Below the pieces are notes generated by a model. It saw only the letters and a program-made list of their open reading frames with translations. It was not told the origin of the DNA and made no database searches. A DNA stretch of 25,143 nucleotides from an uncultured Clostridia bacterium (GTDB taxonomy: Bacteria; Bacillota; Clostridia; Oscillospirales; Ruminococcaceae). Location: assembly GCA_947381875.1 (NCBI GenBank), contig CANCXY010000013.1:1-25143 (forward strand), read 5' to 3'. Numbering within the stretch: the stretch's first letter is position 1; the number at the start of each line of letters is the position of its first letter. Below are positions 6,380 to 13,714 of the stretch, piece by piece. A program made the position numbers and the translations under genes.

Positions 6380-7459
6380 ATGAACAAAACACGTTCCAAA
6401 ACGAAAAAGGTTTTTATTATTGTATTGTGTATCGTGGCCGTGCTGCTGATTGCCGGTGACTGGGCACTCACTGTGATGATATATGACGAGAATTTCAACC
6501 AGCGCTTTGAAAGTTATGAACCGCTGATGCTGTATGTGGATGATTTCGACGGGTTACAGCGCACCCCATATGAATTTTCCTCTGACAAAGGGCAGGTACT
6601 GAAAGGATATATGTACAGTGCGGGAGAATACCCGCACGGCATTATCGTAATGGCACACGGTTTTGGCGGAGGCGGGCACAATTCCTATATGGATTGTGCA
6701 AACTATTTTGCCCACCACGGCTATCTGGTGTTCGCATATGATGCCACAGGAAATGATGAAAGCGGCGGCGAAGGGGTCGGCGGCTTTCCGCAGGGCGTGA
6801 TAGACCTTGACAACGCGATTACATTTGTAGAGAAAAGCGGGAATTTCCCGGAGCTGCCAATCGTTTTATTTGGGCATAGCTGGGGCGGCTACAGTGTTTG
6901 CAGCGCGCTCACCTATCACCCCGAAGTAAAAGCGGTCATAGCGTGTTCGGGTTGTAATTCTTCCGTGGGTATATTTGAAGCGGAGGGCAAAAGGCAGGCG
7001 GGAAACCTCATTTATGCCATGCTCCCGTTTGTAAGGCTCCACGAGCTGATAAAATACGGCGGCTATGCCTCAAATACCGCGATGGACGGCTTTGCAAAAA
7101 GCACCGCCCCCGTTATGATCCTGCACAGCGCCGATGATGAAGTTGTCCCGCCCCAATACGGCTACGATATTTATTACGAAAAGTATAAAGACGACAGCCG
7201 TTTCCGTTTTATTCTTTTTGAGGATAGAGGACATGACTATTTCAATGTAGAAACATATAAGGATACATTTAACGCGGAATTTGACAAATGGCTTGAAACG
7301 CTTGATTATAACTATAAAGCCGCGGAAAACAAAGACCGTTTTTCAAAAGAAAAAGCGGATTACATACACGAGCATTTTGACCGGGACAAGTGGTGCAGCA
7401 CATTAGACACGGAATTGTTTGAAGATTTCGTGCGTTTCTATGATGAAAGTTTAAGTTGA
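6380..7459 (+). CDS. Membrane-anchored alpha/beta hydrolase
   Basis: This 359-residue protein has an N-terminal membrane anchor (about 11-35, after a basic KTRSKTKK stretch) and then an alpha/beta-hydrolase fold. The oxyanion region is AHGFGGGG (92-99), the nucleophile elbow GHSWGG gives Ser167, the acid is Asp252 or Asp253 in HSADDEVV, and the base is His285 in DRGHDYF. The catalytic domain should face outside the membrane. The family includes esterases, peptidases and acyl-transferring enzymes, so the substrate is open. The AAAGGA site precedes ATG 6380, and a small GGAAT-AAC-ATTCC dyad lies at 6351-6363. The 3' end overlaps the convergent CHAP gene by 9 bases. Confidence 0.9.
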   Translation: MNKTRSKTKKVFIIVLCIVAVLLIAGDWALTVMIYDENFNQRFESYEPLMLYVDDFDGLQRTPYEFSSDKGQVLKGYMYSAGEYPHGIIVMAHGFGGGGHNSYMDCANYFAHHGYLVFAYDATGNDESGGEGVGGFPQGVIDLDNAITFVEKSGNFPELPIVLFGHSWGGYSVCSALTYHPEVKAVIACSGCNSSVGIFEAEGKRQAGNLIYAMLPFVRLHELIKYGGYASNTAMDGFAKSTAPVMILHSADDEVVPPQYGYDIYYEKYKDDSRFRFILFEDRGHDYFNVETYKDTFNAEFDKWLETLDYNYKAAENKDRFSKEKADYIHEHFDRDKWCSTLDTELFEDFVRFYDESLS

Positions 7460-7987
7460 TTGATCTTCATACACATAACCGTCTGGTATCCTGATATATG
7501 CCCGTATATGTTCATCTATCGGGCGTTTGACGAGCCTGGATATATTATCGTTAAAGGTATTCCCTTCCGCCGCCAGGATAGTGCCATTTTCAACTTCCAA
7601 AATAACACCTATATGGTCGTGTTCCTGGTTTATAAATACTCTGTCATAAAGGACTATATCTCCTGCTTCCGGGTAAAATTTCTCATCCCTTGTATGATAC
7701 TCTATCCGGCTGTCCTTCATCGCATATTCTTCCCAGCCGCCGCAGCCTGCCAGGCTGCATGTCTCACATTCACGAGGGCTATACGGAATGACAAATCCCG
7801 CTTCAATACAGCAGTAATAAACAAATGCGGCGCACCATAATTTATCCGCTTCTTTCAGGTTCCATCTGGGAAAATATTGAATGATTGGGCCAAGATTCGA
7901 TTCTTTCCCTTCTATATATCCATGAAACGGCTTTTGCGCTTTTTCCCTCGCAATCACAGCCAATCTTTGCCTTGTTGCGTTTTCCAT
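7451..7987 (-). CDS. CHAP-domain amidase/peptidase-like protein
   Basis: This 178-residue protein has the pattern of a CHAP (cysteine/histidine-dependent amidohydrolase/peptidase) domain. WCAAFVYYCC gives the likely nucleophile Cys52, HDHIGVILEVENG gives His125, and AAEGN (139-143) supplies the third polar residue. Such domains usually cleave peptidoglycan stem peptides or cross-bridges. No signal peptide or membrane helix is visible, so it would either act inside the cell, be released by another route, or cut a non-wall substrate. It is transcribed towards the hydrolase and overlaps it by 9 bases. It lies downstream of rarA on the same strand (54-base gap) and may be read through from it. 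Confidence 0.82.
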   Translation of the reverse strand: MENATRQRLAVIAREKAQKPFHGYIEGKESNLGPIIQYFPRWNLKEADKLWCAAFVYYCCIEAGFVIPYSPRECETCSLAGCGGWEEYAMKDSRIEYHTRDEKFYPEAGDIVLYDRVFINQEHDHIGVILEVENGTILAAEGNTFNDNISRLVKRPIDEHIRAYIRIPDGYVYEDQST

Positions 7988-8041
7988 ATAGACCTCCCTA
8001 TTATTTCTTCCCTGCCTCTTGCCAAAAGCGTCCCATTCCTG

Positions 8042-9373
8042 TTACTGCTTATGCTCCTCTTTCCACGCCTTGATCTGCGCCAGCCTCTCCGCAAAACGCG
8101 CCTCCAGCCCCTGGTTGGTAGGCGTGTAATATTCTCTCCCTAACAGCGAGTCCGGCAGGCATTGCATGTTCGTAATCTTCTCCTCCGTGTCGTGGGCGTA
8201 CTGGTACCCCTCGCCGTAATGCAGGTCCTTCATCAGCCCCGTCGGCGCGTTGCGGATTACAAGCGGAACTGGTTCATCCAGCATCGTCTGTGCATCGGCG
8301 CGTGCGCGCGCATACGCCACGTCCATCGCGTTCGATTTGGGCGCAAGGGAGAGGTAAACAGCCGCATGCGTCAAATGCACATTGCATTCGGGCATACCTA
8401 AGAAATGGCACGCCTGGTATGCCGCCACGCAGATTTCCAGCGCGCGGCTGTCGGCAAGACCCACATCCTCGCTGGCAAAGCGCACCATCCGCCGCGCCAC
8501 ATACAGCGGGTCCTCCCCCGCCTCTAACATACGCGCCAGCCAGTAAACTGCCGCGTCCGGGTCGCTGTTGCGCATGGATTTGTGCAGCGCCGAAATCAGG
8601 TTATAATGCTCCTCACCCTTTTTATCGTACAACAGCGATTTCCTGGAAATGCACTGTTCCAGCGTCTCCCTCGGCACTACGGTACTGCCGTCCGGCTGTA
8701 TATCGCCGTTGAGTACCACCATTTCCAGCGTATTCAATGCGGTGCGCGCGTCGCCGTTGGCAAAATTGGCAATCATCTCCACCATGCCCTCCGCCATCAT
8801 CACAGGTCGGTCGCCGAAACCGCGCGGGTCGGTGAGGGCACGCTGCAAAAGCGCCTCCAATTCCTCGCTGGAAAGCGCGTGCAGCACAAATACCTTGCAC
8901 CGCGACAAAAGCGCCGCGTTGATTTCAAACGAGGGGTTTTCCGTCGTTGCACCAATCAGGATGATGCTCCCCTTCTCCACATATGGCAGAAATGCGTCCT
9001 GCTGCGCTTTATTGAAGCGGTGTATTTCGTCCACGAATACAATCGTCTTTTCGCCGAACCGCCGCCCGTCCTCGGCGGTCTGCATTACTTCTTTAATCTC
9101 CTTGATGCCGCTTGTCACCGCGCTGAAATCAATAAAGCTCGCGCGCGTGCGGTTCGCGATAATGCGCGCCAGCGTCGTTTTCCCCACACCCGGCGGCCCC
9201 CAGAAAATCATGGAGGGCACGCGGTCGCCATCGATTACCTGCCGCAGCACTTTCCCCGCGCCAATCAGGTGTGTCTGCCCGCAAAATTCTTCCAGCGTGC
9301 GCGGCCTCATCCGGCTGGCTAACGGCTGCGCCGCCTCTCCTCCGCCTTCCTCAAAAAATGTTTGCTGCATCAT
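8042..9373 (-). CDS. rarA: Replication-associated recombination protein A (RarA/MgsA) AAA+ ATPase
   Basis: This 443-residue protein has the length and motifs of RarA, an AAA+ ATPase related to clamp loaders that acts at stalled replication forks. Walker A is GPPGVGKTT (59-67), Walker B is VFVDEIHRF (112-120), the sensor region is IGATTENPSFEINAALLSRC, and the C-terminal half carries the RarA oligomerisation region with LAPKSNA and YGEGYQYAHD. The start ATG 9373 is followed by a second ATG. The upstream site is weak (AAAGGGG about 10 bases away), and a TATACT box lies shortly upstream. It is a housekeeping gene with no sign of transfer. Confidence 0.96.
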   Translation of the reverse strand: MMQQTFFEEGGGEAAQPLASRMRPRTLEEFCGQTHLIGAGKVLRQVIDGDRVPSMIFWGPPGVGKTTLARIIANRTRASFIDFSAVTSGIKEIKEVMQTAEDGRRFGEKTIVFVDEIHRFNKAQQDAFLPYVEKGSIILIGATTENPSFEINAALLSRCKVFVLHALSSEELEALLQRALTDPRGFGDRPVMMAEGMVEMIANFANGDARTALNTLEMVVLNGDIQPDGSTVVPRETLEQCISRKSLLYDKKGEEHYNLISALHKSMRNSDPDAAVYWLARMLEAGEDPLYVARRMVRFASEDVGLADSRALEICVAAYQACHFLGMPECNVHLTHAAVYLSLAPKSNAMDVAYARARADAQTMLDEPVPLVIRNAPTGLMKDLHYGEGYQYAHDTEEKITNMQCLPDSLLGREYYTPTNQGLEARFAERLAQIKAWKEEHKQ

Positions 9374-9446
9374 GCCTACACCGCCCCTTTCTTCCTATTA
9401 GTATAACACGCCCGTCAAGCCCCTGCCGCTTGTGAAAAGTATTCCC

Positions 9447-9481
9447 GTGTATTTTCCCGCCCATAGGGCGGGGAAATACAC
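9447..9481 (+). repeat. Hairpin repeat family B, copy 4, in a 336-base gene-free gap
   Basis: A 16-bp stem (left arm GTGTATTTTCCCGCCC, 9447-9462; right arm 9466-9481, with one G-T pair) closes an ATA loop. The outer pairs differ from the copy at 1271 but remain complementary. The tail AAAACTTCCCGCAT follows. The gap between rarA and the next gene (9374-9709) holds this hairpin, the promoter at 9613 and a small GATGG-TTTTG-CCATC hairpin at 9598-9612; I see no gene in it. Confidence 0.85.
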
Positions 9482-9612
9482 AAAACTTCCCGCATTGGGC
9501 ACTCCTCCGCTCGTGTATCCACCACTTCATAGGCGAAGAATATTTACTGCCGCAGCGAAAAAAGAGACAGAATCTTCCAGGCCAAAAATGTTTTTTTGAT
9601 GGTTTTGCCATC

Positions 9613-9641
9613 TTGAAAAGCGTGCGGCAAACGTTTATAAT
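9613..9641 (+). promoter_or_regulatory. Sigma-A promoter of the CAP-protein genes
   Basis: TTGAAA (9613-9618), a 17-base spacer and a perfect TATAAT (9636-9641). It lies about 70 bases upstream of the first CAP gene start, leaving a leader of roughly 60 bases that contains the AAGGAGG site. Confidence 0.85.
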
Positions 9642-9709
9642 AGTAATCAATTTGTAACTATTTCCCGGCGTGTCGTCTTTCGGCCCGCGCGGGATAAGGA
9701 GGACAGGCA

Positions 9710-10879
9710 ATGAAACGGGCTTTCGCGTTCTTTATAACGCTGTGCCTTGCGCTCTCGCTGCTCCCCTGCGCGGCCTTCGCCGAACAGGACGGCTGGCAAC
9801 AGGCAAACGGCGGCTGGATGTATTATCAGAACGGCGTCCCGCTGAAAAATGTACAGTGGATTGAGGCCGAAGGGGGCCGGTATATCTTCAATGACGCGGG
9901 CCTTTTGCAGACCGGCGACGCAGAGGGCGACGTACTGACGGGCGGCAACCTCTATTATATCAATCCCCGGAAGGACCTGAACAACCCCGCCACCTGCTAC
10001 GCTGTGCGCAACTACACCCGCCAGCGCGGCCAGGAGATCGGTATTACTTATTATGACGCCGACGGCATCACCTTTATGGGCTGGATCAAGGATGCCAGCG
10101 GCAGCCTGCGTTATCAGACGCGCATACCAAAGGAAAATGTTCCCGGCGCGTCCAAGGATTTATACATCTACGTCTGGCATGCCCAGCCCATCACCGAAGT
10201 ACGTCCCGACCCCGATTACCCAGATGACCACTCCCGCGACATCCCCACCGGGTGGTACCTGTTCGACGACAACGGTATATTGATGTGCAGTGCCCAGAAC
10301 TGCACCGTGGACGGCATTACCTACACTACGGATACGGATGGCCGCATTCTCAGCCCCTACTTGACGCTGCCCGGCGAATCCGAAGACCCGAAGCGTCCCG
10401 CCCTCTCCGATGTGGAGGGCCTGCATCTGACAAACCAGCAGATTGCCGAACGCTTCCAGCCCGCCAACGCCGCCGCCAACCAGACTATCCTGGATATGAC
10501 AAACCAGTACCGCGCCGAGGTCGGAGCCGCGCCGCTGGTGCTGGACCAGAAAATGTGCGTCGCCGCAACCGTGCGCGCCATTGAAATGGCACAGTCGGGC
10601 ATTTTCTCGCACACGCGGCCCAATGATACAGAGTGCTTCACCATCTTTGAGGACTGCGGCTTTTCTACGGCCCATATTTACAGCATGGGGGAAAATATCG
10701 CTATGAATGCCGGCTATTCTGACCCGGATATACAGGCGTGTATCGGCTGGCGCAATTCATCGGGGCATTACCGCAATATGATCGATACAGGCTACCGGAC
10801 GCTGGGCGTCGGGAAGTGTATCGGGCAGGGCGGCAAAATCTACTATGTGCAGTTGTTCGCCTCCAACACGCTAAGATAG
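9710..10879 (+). CDS. Secreted CAP-domain (SCP/PR-1-like) protein with N-terminal wall-binding-like repeat
   Basis: This 389-residue protein starts with a signal peptide (cleavage near AFA-EQ, residue 24). Residues 27-70 (GWMYYQNG, GRYIFNDAGLLQTGD) resemble a pair of choline/glucan-binding-type repeats. A central region of about 170 residues is not recognised (YYINPRKDL, ATCYAVR, YYDADGITFMGWI). The C-terminal CAP domain (about 257-386) has its conserved acidic and histidine positions in HTRP (His301), GENIA (Glu328) and HYRNM (His353). CAP proteins are secreted, often cell-wall or lipid-associated; their biochemical role in bacteria is poorly defined. AAGGAGG precedes ATG 9710. The next gene is a close paralogue 10 bases downstream. 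Confidence 0.9.
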   Translation: MKRAFAFFITLCLALSLLPCAAFAEQDGWQQANGGWMYYQNGVPLKNVQWIEAEGGRYIFNDAGLLQTGDAEGDVLTGGNLYYINPRKDLNNPATCYAVRNYTRQRGQEIGITYYDADGITFMGWIKDASGSLRYQTRIPKENVPGASKDLYIYVWHAQPITEVRPDPDYPDDHSRDIPTGWYLFDDNGILMCSAQNCTVDGITYTTDTDGRILSPYLTLPGESEDPKRPALSDVEGLHLTNQQIAERFQPANAAANQTILDMTNQYRAEVGAAPLVLDQKMCVAATVRAIEMAQSGIFSHTRPNDTECFTIFEDCGFSTAHIYSMGENIAMNAGYSDPDIQACIGWRNSSGHYRNMIDTGYRTLGVGKCIGQGGKIYYVQLFASNTLR

Positions 10880-10889
10880 GGCCGTGGAT

Positions 10890-12041
10890 ATGATGAAAAA
10901 ATGGATAAAACCCCTGCTTTCCGCCGCCGTATCGCTGTGCCTGGCGACAGCGCCCCTCTCCCCTTCCGCCTTAGCAGCGGAAAATACCCGAAAATCCTTA
11001 AACGCCGGATGGGTACAGTCGGCGGACGGCTGGCAGTATTTTGAAAACGGCGCGCCGCTCACGGGTGCGCGCTGGATCGAAGACGAGCAGAACCGCTATC
11101 TGTTTGATGAAAACGGCATCCTGCAAACAGGCGACGCACAGGGCGACGTGCTTTGGGAGGGCAGCCTGTACTATATCAACCCGGAAAAGGACGCCGCCGC
11201 GCCCGCCACATGCTACGCGGTGCGCGACTACATCCGCATCCGGGACGCGGGTCTCAGCTACTATAACGCCGACGGCATCACCTTTGCGGGCTGGATAGAG
11301 ACGGCGGACGGCGGGCGCATGTATCAGACGTGCATTGCGAAAGAGACCGTGCCCGGCACGGAAAATGACCTGTATATTTATGTATGGCGCGCGCAGTACC
11401 TTCCCGAAGGGCGCGACCCGGCGGACCCGGCCCTCATCATCCCTGCTGGATGGTATCTTTTCGACGAGGGCGGGCGTCTGATCCAGCGGGAGGGATGGCA
11501 CAACTGCGGCGACGGCCTGGCCTACCGCACCAACGCGCAGGGTCAGATTTTAGAAAGTTCCGCGCAGGGCCTCCACCCCGACGCCGACGAACAGTTGACC
11601 GATACCGCCTTCCGTGTGCGGGCCGACACAGTGCCATCCCAGCAGACGATTTGGGCGCGGACCAACCAGATACGCGCCGAAGCGGGCATGCCGCCGCTGG
11701 CGCTGGATGATTCTCTGAGCGCCGCCGCCGCGCTGCGCGCCATTGAGATGGCCCGTGCGGGCGTACTCTCCCACACGCGGCCAAACGGCGGGGCCTGCTT
11801 TACCGTGTATGACGATTTCGCCTGGACATTTGACGAAAGGTATTTAGGCGAAAATATCGCGCGCCTTTCCGGCATTGCCGACCCGGACAGCCAGGTATGC
11901 GAAAGCTGGAAAAACTCCCCCGACCACTACCGCAATATCATTGATCCGGATTTCACGTGCCTGGGCGTGGGCGTGTACGTCGCGCCGGATGGCCGCTGGT
12001 ACTATGCGCAGCTATTCGCCGCGCAAGCGCCTGTGCAATAA
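10890..12041 (+). CDS. Secreted CAP-domain protein, tandem paralogue
   Basis: The start is placed at ATG 10890 (383 residues), because AGGG lies 8 bases upstream. An in-frame GTG at 10884 and an ATG at 10893 are alternatives. A signal peptide (cleavage near ALA at 27-29) is followed by the same order as the preceding protein: GWQYFENG, RYLFDENGILQTGD, a central region with LYYINPEKD and YYNADGITFAGWI, and a C-terminal CAP domain with HTRP, LGENIA and DHYRNI. The two genes are clearly a tandem duplication that has since diverged. They share one promoter (9613) and one terminator (12045). Confidence 0.9.
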   Translation: MMKKWIKPLLSAAVSLCLATAPLSPSALAAENTRKSLNAGWVQSADGWQYFENGAPLTGARWIEDEQNRYLFDENGILQTGDAQGDVLWEGSLYYINPEKDAAAPATCYAVRDYIRIRDAGLSYYNADGITFAGWIETADGGRMYQTCIAKETVPGTENDLYIYVWRAQYLPEGRDPADPALIIPAGWYLFDEGGRLIQREGWHNCGDGLAYRTNAQGQILESSAQGLHPDADEQLTDTAFRVRADTVPSQQTIWARTNQIRAEAGMPPLALDDSLSAAAALRAIEMARAGVLSHTRPNGGACFTVYDDFAWTFDERYLGENIARLSGIADPDSQVCESWKNSPDHYRNIIDPDFTCLGVGVYVAPDGRWYYAQLFAAQAPVQ

Positions 12042-12044
12042 AAT

Positions 12045-12076
12045 AAGACGCGCCCGCCGGGACAGGCGCGTCTTTG
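12045..12076 (+). terminator. Intrinsic terminator of the CAP operon
   Basis: A perfect 10-bp stem (AAGACGCGCC at 12045-12054; GGCGCGTCTT at 12065-12074) with a 10-base loop begins 4 bases after the stop codon. The T-run is short (TCTTT). Confidence 0.85.
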
Positions 12077-12084
12077 ATACAGGA

Positions 12085-12180
12085 AAACCCAATCTGGACA
12101 AGATGGGTTTCCAAAGGGGCTGCGCCCCTTTGGCGGAGTCCTGAGGCAGCGCCTCTGGGCAGGTTTGGGCGGCAGCCCAA
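12085..12180 (-). repeat. Second copy of the multi-hairpin array (family A), reversed
   Basis: Read on the minus strand, this copy has TTGGGC-tgcc-GCCCAA, CCAGAGGC-gct-GCCTCAGG, CCAAAGGGGC-gca-GCCCCTTTGG and then AAACCCATCTTG. This is the same order and spacing as hairpins 2 to 4 of 6238-6305. Several pairs differ from that copy but still pair. Instead of the GCGCAACAAT hairpin it ends with a stem AAACCC-ATCT (12085-12095, one bulged A) against AGAT-GGGTTT (12101-12110). Confidence 0.9.
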
Positions 12181-12183
12181 CAA

Positions 12184-12209
12184 CGCCGCACAGCGAAAGC
12201 TGTGCGGCG
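12184..12209 (-). terminator. Terminator-like hairpin after the glycosyltransferase gene
   Basis: A perfect 11-bp stem (12184-12194 with 12199-12209) closes a 4-base loop, seven bases past the stop of the minus-strand glycosyltransferase. Only a short TTGTTG follows on the minus strand, so termination strength is uncertain. Confidence 0.7.
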
Positions 12210-12216
12210 CTACTGT

Positions 12217-13482
12217 TTATGCCGCGTTCATATCCTCAATGCGCTTGGCGCTTGTATGAGCGATTGGCTCCCAGATCTCCTGCTTCTTTACAAAGCTCAG
12301 CAGCGTAAGCACCATTTGGCTGAACAGGAACACCCAATAGGATAAAATGCCCTTCGCCATGCCCGCGAGCGGACGTTTTTTCAAAAGGACGGTAAAGGCC
12401 GCAAACACAGCGGAACCGATCACGCCTGCCGCCGCGCTGCCCGCTATCATCAGCCCCGCTAACAGGAGGCCGTGCAGCACCACGCCGCCTAAAACCATCC
12501 CGCCGCCCATAGCGACCAGCAGCAGCGACACAATACCAAGCACCGTGCTGAAAAGCTGTACAAGCGGAATCAGGAATGTAAGGAACATATCCAGGCAGAC
12601 GACGCTCCCGCGCCCTGCGAAGCTGGCAAAAAGCCCGTGCCCATAGCGCTGGAGGCCCTGGAGGCTCCCCGTTGTCCAGCGGCGGCGCTGTTTCCAGCTC
12701 TGCGAGAAGGTGAGCGGCTGTTCATCATAGATCAGCGCTTCGGGGATAAAGTGAACGCGCTCGCCTATCATGGCGCACTGCGCGCTGAACTCGTAGTCCT
12801 CCGTCATTGTTACCGTGTGCCAGCCGCCCAGACGACGCAGGAGCGCGGTCGATACCGCAAAGCCGCTGCCGTTTACCAGAGCCGAGAGACCCAGCGCACT
12901 GCGGGCGGCATTGTAGAACTGGTTCACCATCCAGTAGCAGATGGAATAGCAGCTGGAAATGGCGCTCTGCTCAGGGTTCTTGCTGTCGCGGAAGCCCTGC
13001 GCTACCTGTGCGCCGCTGCACAGCGCGTCGTTCATGCGCGAAAGGAAATGTACGTCCGCCAGGTTGTCCGCGTCGAATACGCACATGGCGTCGAAAGATT
13101 CCGCCAATACCACTTTTTCCACTACCTGGTGCAGCACCTCGCCCTTGCTGCGGATAACGCCTTGGGGATGGAAAATGCGCGCGCCGTGCGCCGCCGCAAT
13201 GGCCTCGGTGTCGTCGGTGCAGTTGTTGGGCGCGACAATCACTTCATATAATTCGCGCGGATAATCCAGCGCGTGCAGGCTGTCCACCAATTGGCCGATT
13301 ACCGCCGCTTCATTGCGCGCGGCCACGATGAGCGCGAAGCGCTTTTTCGGCGCGGCCACGCCCGCCGCGGGCGGCGTGGGACGCCGCAAGCCAAACAGTG
13401 CCACAATGGCAAAATACGCGCCGTACAGGCACAGCGGCAGGCCCAGATAAAACACAATGCGTGTCAAAACCACATAAAACAT
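12217..13482 (-). CDS. Membrane glycosyltransferase, family 2 (processive type)
   Basis: The start is set at ATG 13482 (421 residues) because AGGGAGGG lies 8 bases upstream and the protein then opens with a membrane helix (FYVVLTRIVFYLGLPLCLYGAYFA, split here as residues 2-25). The GT-A domain (about 48-280) has the donor site DADN (137-140), the acid TED in TEDYEF (227-232) and QRRRW (265-269). This is the D-D-D-QxxRW pattern of cellulose/hyaluronan-type synthases. About three to four helices follow (292-398). Enzymes of this kind build and export surface polysaccharide from nucleotide sugars. No partner (PilZ or outer component) is adjacent and the polymer is unknown. It is a single-gene unit. 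Confidence 0.9.
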   Translation of the reverse strand: MFYVVLTRIVFYLGLPLCLYGAYFAIVALFGLRRPTPPAAGVAAPKKRFALIVAARNEAAVIGQLVDSLHALDYPRELYEVIVAPNNCTDDTEAIAAAHGARIFHPQGVIRSKGEVLHQVVEKVVLAESFDAMCVFDADNLADVHFLSRMNDALCSGAQVAQGFRDSKNPEQSAISSCYSICYWMVNQFYNAARSALGLSALVNGSGFAVSTALLRRLGGWHTVTMTEDYEFSAQCAMIGERVHFIPEALIYDEQPLTFSQSWKQRRRWTTGSLQGLQRYGHGLFASFAGRGSVVCLDMFLTFLIPLVQLFSTVLGIVSLLLVAMGGGMVLGGVVLHGLLLAGLMIAGSAAAGVIGSAVFAAFTVLLKKRPLAGMAKGILSYWVFLFSQMVLTLLSFVKKQEIWEPIAHTSAKRIEDMNAA

Positions 13483-13649
13483 ATTCGTAGCCCTCCCTTT
13501 GGGTGAAGATATGGCAGCCGCGCTGGATTTTCTATGCCCCTTCGGACGGGAACGCATAGCCGTTTTCAGCCGTGCCGCGAATCAACGGTTTGTCCTCACC
13601 TACATACTAAACGATACAGGAGGGGGTTTTTCTGCAAGATTTTGAAAAA
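13483..13649 (-). other. Leader region of the glycosyltransferase gene
   Basis: This gene-free stretch lies between the glycosyltransferase start and the terminator at 13654. On the minus strand it contains GGACAAACCG, a CCGTT/AACGG pairing and a CTATGC/GCATAG pairing (arms near 13535 and 13555), so a folded leader is possible. I see no good promoter hexamers and cannot match it to a known riboswitch. Confidence 0.35.
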
Positions 13650-13653
13650 AATC

Positions 13654-13688
13654 AAAAATAAATATGCCCCCCGCCGCGCGAGGGGCAT
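13654..13688 (-). terminator. Intrinsic terminator of the lipoprotein PPIase gene
   Basis: On the minus strand ATGCCCC pairs with GGGGCAT (arms 13682-13688 and 13664-13670), and a T-rich tract (ATTTATTTTTG) follows. It starts about 27 bases after the stop codon. Confidence 0.85.
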
Positions 13689-13714
13689 GTATGGGGCCTG
13701 AACAGGCCGCCTTG

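Noticed and set aside
13483..13557. 25-residue extension of the glycosyltransferase
   Set aside because: Basic, low-complexity residues without a ribosome binding site; ATG 13482 has AGGGAGGG and begins directly with a membrane helix.
13483..13649. Cyclic-di-GMP (GEMM) riboswitch
   Set aside because: GGACAAACCG looks like part of the motif, but the second half (ACGCAAAGCC type) and the tetraloop receptor arrangement are missing.
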